In this document: positions 24,449 through 31,483 of the stretch, one piece after another
Position numbering within the stretch: the stretch's first letter is position 1
Layout: each line of letters begins with the position of its first letter
NCBI GenBank assembly: GCA_020630035.1
Contig: JAHDCB010000001.1
Coordinates: 1 to 31,483 of the forward strand
Reading direction: 5' to 3'
Length of the DNA: 31,483 nucleotides
DNA from: Gammaproteobacteria bacterium
Lineage (GTDB): Bacteria; Pseudomonadota; Gammaproteobacteria; Chromatiales; Chromatiaceae
Made by a program: the position numbers and the translations under genes
The notes under the pieces: generated by a model
Databases searched by the model: none
The model's input: only the letters and a program-made list of their open reading frames with translations
Told to the model about the DNA's origin: nothing

Positions 24449-25177
24449 ATGCATATTGCGATGTGGACTTGTGCCCGGAGCCGCTCTACCCTACTACTAC
24501 GTGCCTTCCAGCAACATACAAAGTGTCTGGCGCAGGATGAGCCATTGTATGCACCCTACTTATCTGTCGCAGGCTTTGACCACCCAGATCGTGAAACCAT
24601 ACTGGCGCATCATGAAACTGACTACGATGTAGTGATTCAACATATGACAGGCAATTTGCCGCCGGATAAAGATTTTTCTTTTCAGAAACATACGGCAAAT
24701 AATGTGCGTCAGGATAGGGATCTGAGTTGGTTGAAACAGCTCCGAAGCTTTTTTTTGATACGTTCCCCTGCAGAAATTCTTTTATCTAGGCAAGCTATTT
24801 ATCAATCGAAGAAGATTTTCAGGATGAGCGAAGTGGGCCTGGAGGACTTATATCGTTTGTTCTTACAGGTGCAGGAGCTGACCGGCAAAACACCTATTGT
24901 GTTAGATTCTGCTGATTTATTGAAAAACCCTCGTGAGGTGCTACAAAAGCTGAGTCAGTTACTGGGGTTCGCTTTTTCAGAATCCATGCTGTCTTGGTCT
25001 CCAGGTTTGCGAAAAACAGACCCCGCCTGGGCTAGAACCTGGTATCGAACTCTAGAACACTCCACTACTTTTTTACCTTATAGAGATAAAAATATGACAT
25101 TACCGGCTCACCTGGAAATTCTCCATGCAGCTTGTTTGCCATTTTATAACGCACTTTATGCCCAGCGCATACAATAA
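24449..25177 (+). CDS. Sulfotransferase-like P-loop protein
   Basis: I prefer ATG 24449 (MHIAMWTCARSRST), since GGA sits 7 nt upstream and the family typically starts at this strand; ATG 24437 is an alternative. At 242 aa it fits a small sulfotransferase-like fold. MWTCARSRSTLLLRAF resembles the 5'-phosphosulfate-binding loop and helix, then EPLYAPYL, the strand SFFLIRSPAEILLS where the 3'-phosphate Arg/Ser lie, and IVLDSADLLKNPREVLQKLSQLLGF as in the family C-terminal half. Transfer of sulfate from PAPS is possible, but several members act as other P-loop transferases. It starts the AT-rich row, 25 nt after the yqaA-like gene. Confidence 0.78.
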   Translation: MHIAMWTCARSRSTLLLRAFQQHTKCLAQDEPLYAPYLSVAGFDHPDRETILAHHETDYDVVIQHMTGNLPPDKDFSFQKHTANNVRQDRDLSWLKQLRSFFLIRSPAEILLSRQAIYQSKKIFRMSEVGLEDLYRLFLQVQELTGKTPIVLDSADLLKNPREVLQKLSQLLGFAFSESMLSWSPGLRKTDPAWARTWYRTLEHSTTFLPYRDKNMTLPAHLEILHAACLPFYNALYAQRIQ

Positions 25178-25210
25178 TTTTAATTTGTACGATACGGATA
25201 CGCTTAAATA

Positions 25211-26467
25211 ATGATTTCAAACCACCGTTATACCATTAGTAAATCAACGTTCACCGATACTCAGTCGCTTATTGCTGGTATTGAGAAAGCAGTCGGCTCT
25301 AATGTGATCCGCTGGTACATTAGTGCAGCTACTCCTGAGTGTGTGACTGTTGAGGCGACTTGTTATGCAGATCCATTAGATGGCTATCCGAGTTTGGGTC
25401 AGCCCATGGCCTATCCGGGTAAGCAGGCAGTGTTGAATATTGTGCCGACTGGTATTGGTTGCAGTATTGGCGGTTATGCTGCTGATGCAACGCCAGCTAA
25501 CAATCTATTGGCAGCTGTATCAGACTATCTGATTACTAACCCTAACACTGTTAATGCTTCTAATTTTATCAATCTGCAACCTAATGTGGTATACGCTGAA
25601 GGCCATGCTATTGATCTATTCTGCCGAGGTCAGGTAGATTTTCATCTTCCGAATGCGAATAAAGTTGGCTTGATTATCGAAAAAACTGAGGCTGCTCACC
25701 TCGATATCTTATTTAATGTGGTTAATGCGGTCCGGGCTATTTATGGGGTCAATATCATTGACTGTATTGTAACTGATGAGCATATTCATACAGCTTGTGA
25801 GCGCAATGAAGCCGGAGCGTTTGTGGGCACGGTGCGTAATCCGGAAGTTTTATTCGATGCGTGTGAAAAACTGGTTGCCAAGGGTGCGAATGCTATTGCA
25901 GTGACAACTAATGTACAAAACCTGCCTGCTGAGCTATATCGTCAACACTTTGCTGGTGCAGCACCTAACCCTGTGGGTGGTGTGGAGGCTATTATTTCTC
26001 ACTTACTGATGCGAAGGTTCGGGTTACCTGCTGCGCATGCACCTCTCATCAATTTTAAAGACGATGCAATTGACCCTGTTGTTGATGCCAGGGGAGCTGG
26101 TGAAATGGTTTCCACGACAGGCCTTGCCTGTATCCTGGTTGGTTTGCATCAGTCACCACAGATTAACCCTGACAGAGGCAGTATTGTCAGGGATATTCTC
26201 AATATTCATAATCTACTGGCGGTGGTGATGCCGGCGTCTTGTTTGGGTGGTTTGCCAGTATTACAGGCACAAACACATGGTATTCCTGTGATTGCTGTGC
26301 AGGAAAATGAAACTATCTTGCATGTTACGCATGAACATCTGCCGTTTGATCGAGTGATTCCGGTGCGAAACTATGCTGAGGCTGCTGGCATTATCGTGGC
26401 ACTAAAGCACGGTATTCATCTGGATAGTCTGTCACGGCCGCTCCGAACTCTGAATTGGCAACTATAG
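25211..26467 (+). CDS. DUF3326-family protein
   Basis: A 418-aa protein I recognise as DUF3326 by VPTGIGCSIGGYAADATP (about residues 78-95), DYLITNPNTVNAS, YAEGHAIDLF and the closing region LGGLPVLQA-THGIPVIAVQEN. The family is common in cyanobacteria and has no firmly established function. The alternating strands with Gly-rich loops suggest a Rossmann-like nucleotide- or substrate-binding enzyme. A methyltransferase-like gene follows after 8 nt, so they are very likely co-translated. Codon use is AT-rich, like the rest of this row. Confidence 0.85.
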   Translation: MISNHRYTISKSTFTDTQSLIAGIEKAVGSNVIRWYISAATPECVTVEATCYADPLDGYPSLGQPMAYPGKQAVLNIVPTGIGCSIGGYAADATPANNLLAAVSDYLITNPNTVNASNFINLQPNVVYAEGHAIDLFCRGQVDFHLPNANKVGLIIEKTEAAHLDILFNVVNAVRAIYGVNIIDCIVTDEHIHTACERNEAGAFVGTVRNPEVLFDACEKLVAKGANAIAVTTNVQNLPAELYRQHFAGAAPNPVGGVEAIISHLLMRRFGLPAAHAPLINFKDDAIDPVVDARGAGEMVSTTGLACILVGLHQSPQINPDRGSIVRDILNIHNLLAVVMPASCLGGLPVLQAQTHGIPVIAVQENETILHVTHEHLPFDRVIPVRNYAEAAGIIVALKHGIHLDSLSRPLRTLNWQL

Positions 26468-26475
26468 GCAGCAAT

Positions 26476-27288
26476 ATGATAGATCTCGGCAAAAAAAACG
26501 ATTGGTCTTCTGTTTATCAGCAGTCCACTCCGGCTGAGTACTTGTTGTTTTCCAGAGAAAATACCTATCAGGTTCCGGACTTTGCATGCAAACATTTGCA
26601 TTCGATACTGGCTGAACAGTCACAGCGGTTGCAGTGCCCGGTTAATGTTCTGGATCTCGGTGCATCCTATGGCATTATGCCCTCTCTATTATTGTTAGAG
26701 GATATGACTCTTGACAGGCTCACCGATTTTTTTGTGCAGAATGGAAAAGTCAGGACACGTACCCAAGCTGAAATTAAACAGTTCTTTGATCAGAATAAAT
26801 GTTCACAGACACCTCTGAAGTTCTATTTGACCGATATCTCACAACCGGCAATGGAATTTGCCGAGCGCATGTGTTTATGTGAACAAGCTTTTTGCTTTGA
26901 TACCAGTCAGGGTGTATTGCCCCCTGAACTCAGAACAATCATTCCGCAGATTGACTTATATCTTGCTGTTGGTTCACTAGCCTATATCGGTGATGCTTTT
27001 TTTGCAGAAATATTACCTATGATACAGCAAAGCCAGCGATTACCACTGTTTGCCTTTACGGTATACCGAACATTCTACCCGGATACGCTGGAGCAGCTAT
27101 TTAAGCGTTATGGCTATCAGTTGCGTCGGATAGGCGGCCCGCTGAAGCAGGCTCGTCGGTTTGCAAACTCGCAAGAACAGGAGTGGGCTATTAATCAATT
27201 GCATCAAAGGCAGGTTGATACTGCGGGATTAGAAGATGATGGTTATTATGCCTGTGAGTTTTTATTGGCAGAACCGGTCTGTAATTGA
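26476..27288 (+). CDS. SAM-dependent methyltransferase-like protein
   Basis: I choose ATG 26476 (270 aa); AGG sits about 7 nt upstream, while ATG 26455 would overlap the DUF3326 gene. Motif I is VLDLGASYG (about residues 58-66). FYLTDISQPAMEFAERM supplies the acidic residue after strand 2, and IDLYLAVGSLAYIGD looks like motif IV/V. The C-terminal half (FAFTVYRTFYP... GYQLRRIGG) fits the class I fold. The substrate is unknown. Its place between DUF3326 and the Rieske oxygenase suggests tailoring of the same small molecule. Loss of activity cannot be excluded because later motifs are loose. Confidence 0.75.
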   Translation: MIDLGKKNDWSSVYQQSTPAEYLLFSRENTYQVPDFACKHLHSILAEQSQRLQCPVNVLDLGASYGIMPSLLLLEDMTLDRLTDFFVQNGKVRTRTQAEIKQFFDQNKCSQTPLKFYLTDISQPAMEFAERMCLCEQAFCFDTSQGVLPPELRTIIPQIDLYLAVGSLAYIGDAFFAEILPMIQQSQRLPLFAFTVYRTFYPDTLEQLFKRYGYQLRRIGGPLKQARRFANSQEQEWAINQLHQRQVDTAGLEDDGYYACEFLLAEPVCN

Positions 27289-27365
27289 TTATGTTTGGTA
27301 TGAGCTGATTAAGGCGAATTATCTGACGAATAAAATGCTTTTTTGGCAAAAATAGTAGGAAAATT

Positions 27366-28520
27366 ATGCAAAATAACTACCCAGTATGGAAAAATCATAT
27401 GGACTTTAAGCCAATTAATTCAGATCCATGTCACTCTCCTACTTTGCCGGGGTTCTATTATCATGACCAAGCTGTTTTTGATGCTGAGAAAGAAAATATT
27501 TTTTACAAAACCTGGCAATTAGTTGCACATACTAGCCAGCTGAAGTCGGTCGGTTCTTATGTGACTGCGCAGATTGCTGACCAGAATGTTTTCGTTATTC
27601 GTAGTCAGGATAGTCAGATTAAGGGTTTTTATAATGTTTGTCAGCACCGGGCGCATGAGTTACTTGAAGGTTCTGGGTGTATTAAATCCCGTATTGTTTG
27701 TCCTTATCATAACTGGAGTTACGACTTTAGTGGTAAACTTAAATCTGTCCGTTATTGTAACCAGCCTTGTTTTGACCTGGCAGATCACTCCTTAAGCCCG
27801 ATTCAGACAGCAGAAATGCTGGGTTTTGTATTCGTCAATCTGGATCCGTCTGCATCGTCACTGGAAGATTTGCCGGGCAATTTGTTTGATGATATCAAAG
27901 AAAACGTACCTGGTTGGCGTGACTTAGTGGTTTCTTCTGAAATTGATTCTAGCCATTATCCCAGAGCAAGACTACATACTAACTGGAAGGTATTGTCAGA
28001 AAATAGCCTGGAAAATTATCATGTTGAAGTCGTCCATCCGGCGTATGCCAAAATGGTCGATATTCATACTTACGAATGGAACATGTCTGGTTATTGGATC
28101 AAAGGTAGTGGGAAAATTAAAAGTCTTGAAGAAGGTGCTTATACCATAACTGAATCAGAATCATCTCAAATGGCGATCACTTGGCGGTTGTGGCCTAATA
28201 CAGCGTTTTTTTTGTTACCAGGTGAGCAATCTTTTTCTGCGGTGGTTTATCATCCGGCCAAGACGGATCTCACATTGCGGACAAACATCACTCTGATGCA
28301 TCCCAGCCAAGTACTGAAGTCGGATCGATGGAACTATCTCTGGAGTACGATCTGGGAAGAAGATGCTTCAATCTGTGAATCAGTGCAGCGTGGCTTGCAG
28401 TCTCGTGGTTATCGTCAAGGCCGGTTTATGATCAACCCGGATAAGCCAAGCGTTAGTGAATATGGGCCACATTTATTTCAATTGAACTATGCCCATGCGA
28501 TGGGGCTTGAGAGTGAGTAA
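27366..28520 (+). CDS. Rieske non-haem iron oxygenase, alpha-subunit type
   Basis: A 384-aa protein with an N-terminal Rieske domain: Cys92-x-His94 in CQHRAHE and Cys112-x2-His115 in CPYHNWSYD. The C-terminal catalytic domain has the mononuclear iron triad region ENYHVEVVHP (Glu216, His219, His224). Length and layout match ring-hydroxylating or N-demethylating Rieske oxygenases. No reductase or small subunit is nearby, so electrons must come from elsewhere. The ribosome site AGGA lies 6 nt before the ATG. The next gene, an Fe/2-oxoglutarate dioxygenase, starts one base after its stop, so the two oxidative steps are probably coupled. Confidence 0.92.
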   Translation: MQNNYPVWKNHMDFKPINSDPCHSPTLPGFYYHDQAVFDAEKENIFYKTWQLVAHTSQLKSVGSYVTAQIADQNVFVIRSQDSQIKGFYNVCQHRAHELLEGSGCIKSRIVCPYHNWSYDFSGKLKSVRYCNQPCFDLADHSLSPIQTAEMLGFVFVNLDPSASSLEDLPGNLFDDIKENVPGWRDLVVSSEIDSSHYPRARLHTNWKVLSENSLENYHVEVVHPAYAKMVDIHTYEWNMSGYWIKGSGKIKSLEEGAYTITESESSQMAITWRLWPNTAFFLLPGEQSFSAVVYHPAKTDLTLRTNITLMHPSQVLKSDRWNYLWSTIWEEDASICESVQRGLQSRGYRQGRFMINPDKPSVSEYGPHLFQLNYAHAMGLESE

Positions 28521-28521
28521 C

Positions 28522-29301
28522 ATGCAGATATCCCCATTAACCCCAACAATTGGTGCTGTTATTGACGGTGTCGATTTACGTAGCTTATCTGATGAAGTAT
28601 TGCATTCTGTTGAGATGGCTTTGGCTGACCATCTTGTGCTTTACTTTCCTGAGCAGTCGTTTGATCGATTTTCGCTACGAGAGTTAGCTCAACGGTTCGG
28701 TCCATCTTTTATACACCCGATTGAACAGACACAATATGCTGATTGCCCTGGCGTGCTTGAAGTTAAACGTGAGCCAAATAAAAAAAATACTATTTTCGGT
28801 GGGGGTAGTTGGCATGCGGACTTTACCTGGAACACAACACCTGGCTATGTTTCTTTATTGCATGCTAAGGTTCTTCCGACTATTGGTGGGGATACCTGTT
28901 TTGTCAGTTCTATTGCGGCCTTTGAGGCGCTGTCTCCGAAAATGCAGGCGATATTGCGTGACCTGAAAGCAGTTCATATGTATCACGATTATAGTGGTGA
29001 GGTTGATGTCCAGTTTAATGCTACACATCCGGTTGTCCGTAAACACCCAATAACCGGGAAAGAAGGGTTGTTTGTTAATACTATGTTTGTAACGCAATTT
29101 GAAGGTATGACTCTTGCTGAGAGTCATGCGTTGCTTGAGTATTTATTTAAGTTGTTAGAGGATCACCGTTTTAGCTGCCGCTTTCGCTGGAGCGAAGGTG
29201 GTTTGCTATTATGGGATAACCGTTTTACTGTGCACTATCCTATTCATGATAATCATGATGAGTTGCGGATGATGATATGGGCTAGTGCACTTGAGCGATA
29301 A
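28522..29301 (+). CDS. TauD/TfdA-family Fe(II)/2-oxoglutarate dioxygenase
   Basis: I choose ATG 28522 (259 aa, MQISPLTPTIGAVIDGVDL), one base after the Rieske stop, because this start gives the family's N-terminal sequence. Iron ligands are His98 and Asp100 in WHADFTW and distal His238 in WDNRFTVHYP, with Arg249 placed to hold 2-oxoglutarate. The family hydroxylates or oxidatively cleaves amino-acid-like, sulfonate or aryloxy substrates; which one applies here cannot be read from the sequence. Its tight coupling with the Rieske gene suggests successive oxidations of one substrate. Confidence 0.93.
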   Translation: MQISPLTPTIGAVIDGVDLRSLSDEVLHSVEMALADHLVLYFPEQSFDRFSLRELAQRFGPSFIHPIEQTQYADCPGVLEVKREPNKKNTIFGGGSWHADFTWNTTPGYVSLLHAKVLPTIGGDTCFVSSIAAFEALSPKMQAILRDLKAVHMYHDYSGEVDVQFNATHPVVRKHPITGKEGLFVNTMFVTQFEGMTLAESHALLEYLFKLLEDHRFSCRFRWSEGGLLLWDNRFTVHYPIHDNHDELRMMIWASALER

Positions 29302-29354
29302 AAAATTCAGGTGTTTGGGGTACACCAGGCGACCTGAGTTTTATAGGAGTTATA

Positions 29355-31451
29355 GTGTTTTTTATAGGTTATAATCTGCTGGCATTGTTGGCTTCTGGTG
29401 CAGTAGCGCAGTCAGCTTATCAAGCCTATCGAGGTGTTCGAATAAAATCGCAACTAGCTTCTCGTGCTACTCTCACCGAAATAACTTCCTCTCAGGAAAC
29501 ACCGGCTGACTCAATCTGGTTGCAGTCTGTCCATGGTGTTCATGGTGTTTTTGAGTCTAATCGTCGCTTATTATTGGCTGGGAGTGGTCTTACTCTCTCC
29601 ATTCTGGCAGCGGTGGGCACCCCTGGTGCTGGTTTGCTTGCAATGCCTTTTATTGGTGCTTCAGCGGCTTCTATCATCACAGATGCTATTAGGCTGATCA
29701 GGCACCGAGAGCGTGTTGCAGTTGCGATCATTGATCTTTCCAGCGCAGCGATCATCGTGACTTCCGGGCATTTTGTGCTGATTTCGCTGACTCAGTGTCT
29801 GTACCATTCCAGTCGCCGACTGCTGATGATGACCGAAAGTAAAGTGCGAGGCCACTTTGCAGCGGTTTATACCAGTCGGCCACACCATGTGCATCGTATT
29901 ACAAGTGAGGGTGTGGTTGATGTAGCGTATAACGATGTTATGAAGAATGATGTCATCGTGGTGGCTGCTGGCCAGGTTGTTCCTGTGGATGGTGCAGTGA
30001 TTGCAGGAGAGGCACTGTTAGATCAGCGTATGCTGACAGGTGAAAGTCAGCCACTTGCCAAGTGCCTTGGAGATGACGTTCTGGCGTCAACAATTGTGGT
30101 TGAAGGGTATCTGGAACTGCGGGTTGAGCGTACCGGCGTTGAAACGATAGCGGAGCAGATAGAACAATACCTGCGTACCACGGATGAGTTTAAGTCTATG
30201 GTTGTGGCCCGAGGTGAGCGCATTGTGGATTTGGGCGCTAGGCCGACCTTGGCAATCAGCGTGGCGGCATTTGCTCTGATGGGGCTACAGCAGGCCTTGG
30301 CGATCAATTATGCTGCTTTTGGTTACCATATGAGGACTGCTGCGCCACTCACTATCCTTAATTATCTGGGAGTTGCTTCTGCCTCTGATGTCTTGGTAAA
30401 GGACGGGCGCTCGCTGGAGTTGCTGAGTCAGGTGGATACCTTTGTGTTTGATAAGACTGGTACTCTGACTGAAGAACACCCGGAAATAGGGCGTATTGTC
30501 GTGCTGCCTGGCCAGGATCCTGATGAGATACTGCGTCTGGCGGCTTCTGCAGAAGCTGGACAAAGTCACCCTATTGCCCGTGCTGTTCTGGAGGCAGCTG
30601 AACATTATCAGCTAGACCTGTTCCCCATTCAGTCTGCTGCTTGTCGACTTGGACTCGGTCTCAGTGTCCAGATTGATGGACGCCGAATTATTCTGGGGAG
30701 TCAGCGCCTGATGGAGCGAGAGGGTCTTGAGCTATCTGAACATCTCAGGTTGCCTGGTGTGTCGCCTTACGGTGCTTCGTGGATCTATGTTGCCATTGAT
30801 GGACAGGTACAGGGCGCATTGGAGCTGATGCATGTGGAGCGACCGGAAGCTCAGGCGATGATTCATGCTCTGCAGATGAGAGGTATAGAGGTTATTATTA
30901 TTTCTGGCGACCATGCTGGTCCGACTCAGGCGTTGGCAAGCAAACTGGGTATTGGAAAGTATTATGCAAGTGTTTTGCCACATGGGAAGGCGGAGATTAT
31001 TGATCAACTACGTGCAGAGGGTCGGTCGCTTTGTTTTGTCGGTGACGGTATCAATGACGCGATCGCATTAAAAAAAGCGGATGTGTCTGTTTCCATTAGT
31101 GGTGCATCAACTGTTGCTTTGGATACAGCGGCTGTTGTTCTGATGGGTGGTAGGCTCACGCAGCTGATTACACTGCTGGATTTGGCCCGGCAAATGAAAG
31201 TTGACTTAGATAGAGGCACGTTTTTATCCATTATTCCAGGTGTTGTGTGTGTTTGTGGTGTGTTTGTGGCGGGAATGGGTGTTGCTGGTGCCATGCTTTT
31301 GTATAATGCCGCTGTTGTTACCGTAGTGGGCCATGCCATGATCCCCTGGGTCAGAGGTTTCCATAAAAAACGGGCCGCTTTGCAGGGCAGTCGCAAGCAA
31401 TTAGAGGCGATGGTCAGTCAGTCAGTCAGACAGCAATTCCCGCTGATATAA
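29355..31451 (+). CDS. P1B-like P-type ATPase lacking the CPC motif
   Basis: A 698-aa P-type ATPase starting at GTG 29355 with GGAG 6 nt upstream. Motifs: TGES (residues 228-231) in the actuator domain, phosphorylated Asp366 in DKTGTLT, the P1B-type HP pair (His405-Pro406 in GQSHPIA) and GDGINDAIAL (563-572). No N-terminal heavy-metal-binding domain is present. The membrane helix before the P domain reads NYAAFGYHMRTAAPLTIL, where P1B pumps normally have CPC or SPC, so the usual copper or zinc ligands are missing. C-terminal spans lie about 625-670. Transport substrate unknown. It is the last gene of the AT-rich row, 53 nt after the dioxygenase. Confidence 0.92.
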   Translation: MFFIGYNLLALLASGAVAQSAYQAYRGVRIKSQLASRATLTEITSSQETPADSIWLQSVHGVHGVFESNRRLLLAGSGLTLSILAAVGTPGAGLLAMPFIGASAASIITDAIRLIRHRERVAVAIIDLSSAAIIVTSGHFVLISLTQCLYHSSRRLLMMTESKVRGHFAAVYTSRPHHVHRITSEGVVDVAYNDVMKNDVIVVAAGQVVPVDGAVIAGEALLDQRMLTGESQPLAKCLGDDVLASTIVVEGYLELRVERTGVETIAEQIEQYLRTTDEFKSMVVARGERIVDLGARPTLAISVAAFALMGLQQALAINYAAFGYHMRTAAPLTILNYLGVASASDVLVKDGRSLELLSQVDTFVFDKTGTLTEEHPEIGRIVVLPGQDPDEILRLAASAEAGQSHPIARAVLEAAEHYQLDLFPIQSAACRLGLGLSVQIDGRRIILGSQRLMEREGLELSEHLRLPGVSPYGASWIYVAIDGQVQGALELMHVERPEAQAMIHALQMRGIEVIIISGDHAGPTQALASKLGIGKYYASVLPHGKAEIIDQLRAEGRSLCFVGDGINDAIALKKADVSVSISGASTVALDTAAVVLMGGRLTQLITLLDLARQMKVDLDRGTFLSIIPGVVCVCGVFVAGMGVAGAMLLYNAAVVTVVGHAMIPWVRGFHKKRAALQGSRKQLEAMVSQSVRQQFPLI

Positions 31452-31483
31452 AAACCCCAATAAAAATAAGGCCTGTCAGGGTG

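Noticed and set aside
29302..29354. Riboswitch or terminator before the P-type ATPase
   Set aside because: Only short 5-bp stems (CAGGT/ACCTG, GGTGT/ACACC) in 53 nt; too weak to call.
1..31483. tRNA or rRNA genes
   Set aside because: No cloverleaf with a TTCGA-type T-loop or rRNA signature was noticed by eye.

Overview
The window reads as gammaproteobacterial chromosome. The evidence is the block mutL-miaA-hfq-hflX, a DjlA-type co-chaperone, the TrkA/TrkH potassium system, a YqaA-type DedA protein and a two-partner-secretion exoprotein. I cannot assign a genus. Most genes are GC-rich, but roughly 24.4-31.5 kb and the 396-codon gene near 3 kb are visibly more AT-rich, which suggests acquired segments.

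Left part (1-6691, all minus strand): a complete diversity-generating retroelement (DGR). In transcription order it has a formylglycine-generating-enzyme-like (SUMF1, C-type-lectin fold) target gene with a C-terminal variable repeat (VR), a hairpin-rich spacer with a terminator-like stem, an HRDC-domain accessory gene, a DGR-type reverse transcriptase, and a 114-bp template repeat (TR). TR (4129-4242) and VR (5893-6006) align without gaps and differ at 19 positions. Every difference is at an adenine of the coding-strand TR. After the TR, on the same strand, come three tightly packed genes: an unrecognised 396-aa protein, a MoxR-type AAA+ ATPase, and a large protein that runs off the left edge just as a second SUMF1-like domain appears to begin. 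I infer that this is an NTPase-controlled conflict or recognition system tied to the DGR, and that the left-edge gene may be a second DGR target.

Middle (6700-15676): djlA-trkA-trkH on the minus strand, with the DGR target starting 8 nt after trkH; a divergent small thioredoxin-like [2Fe-2S] ferredoxin; a HipBA-type toxin-antitoxin pair with a palindrome in its promoter; and a large AddA/RecB-like helicase-nuclease without an adjacent AddB-like partner.

15.7-24.4 kb: a 1096-aa TPS exoprotein with seven 60-residue repeats; then hflX, hfq, miaA and mutL on the minus strand, with a strong hairpin between hfq and hflX and a possible three-way-junction RNA element between miaA and hfq; then a plus-strand YqaA-family membrane protein.

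24.4-31.5 kb (plus strand, AT-rich): a six-gene row of sulfotransferase-like protein, DUF3326 protein, SAM methyltransferase-like protein, Rieske oxygenase, TauD/TfdA-type dioxygenase, and a P1B-like ATPase that lacks the usual CPC metal motif. It looks like an uncharacterised small-molecule or metal-linked pathway.
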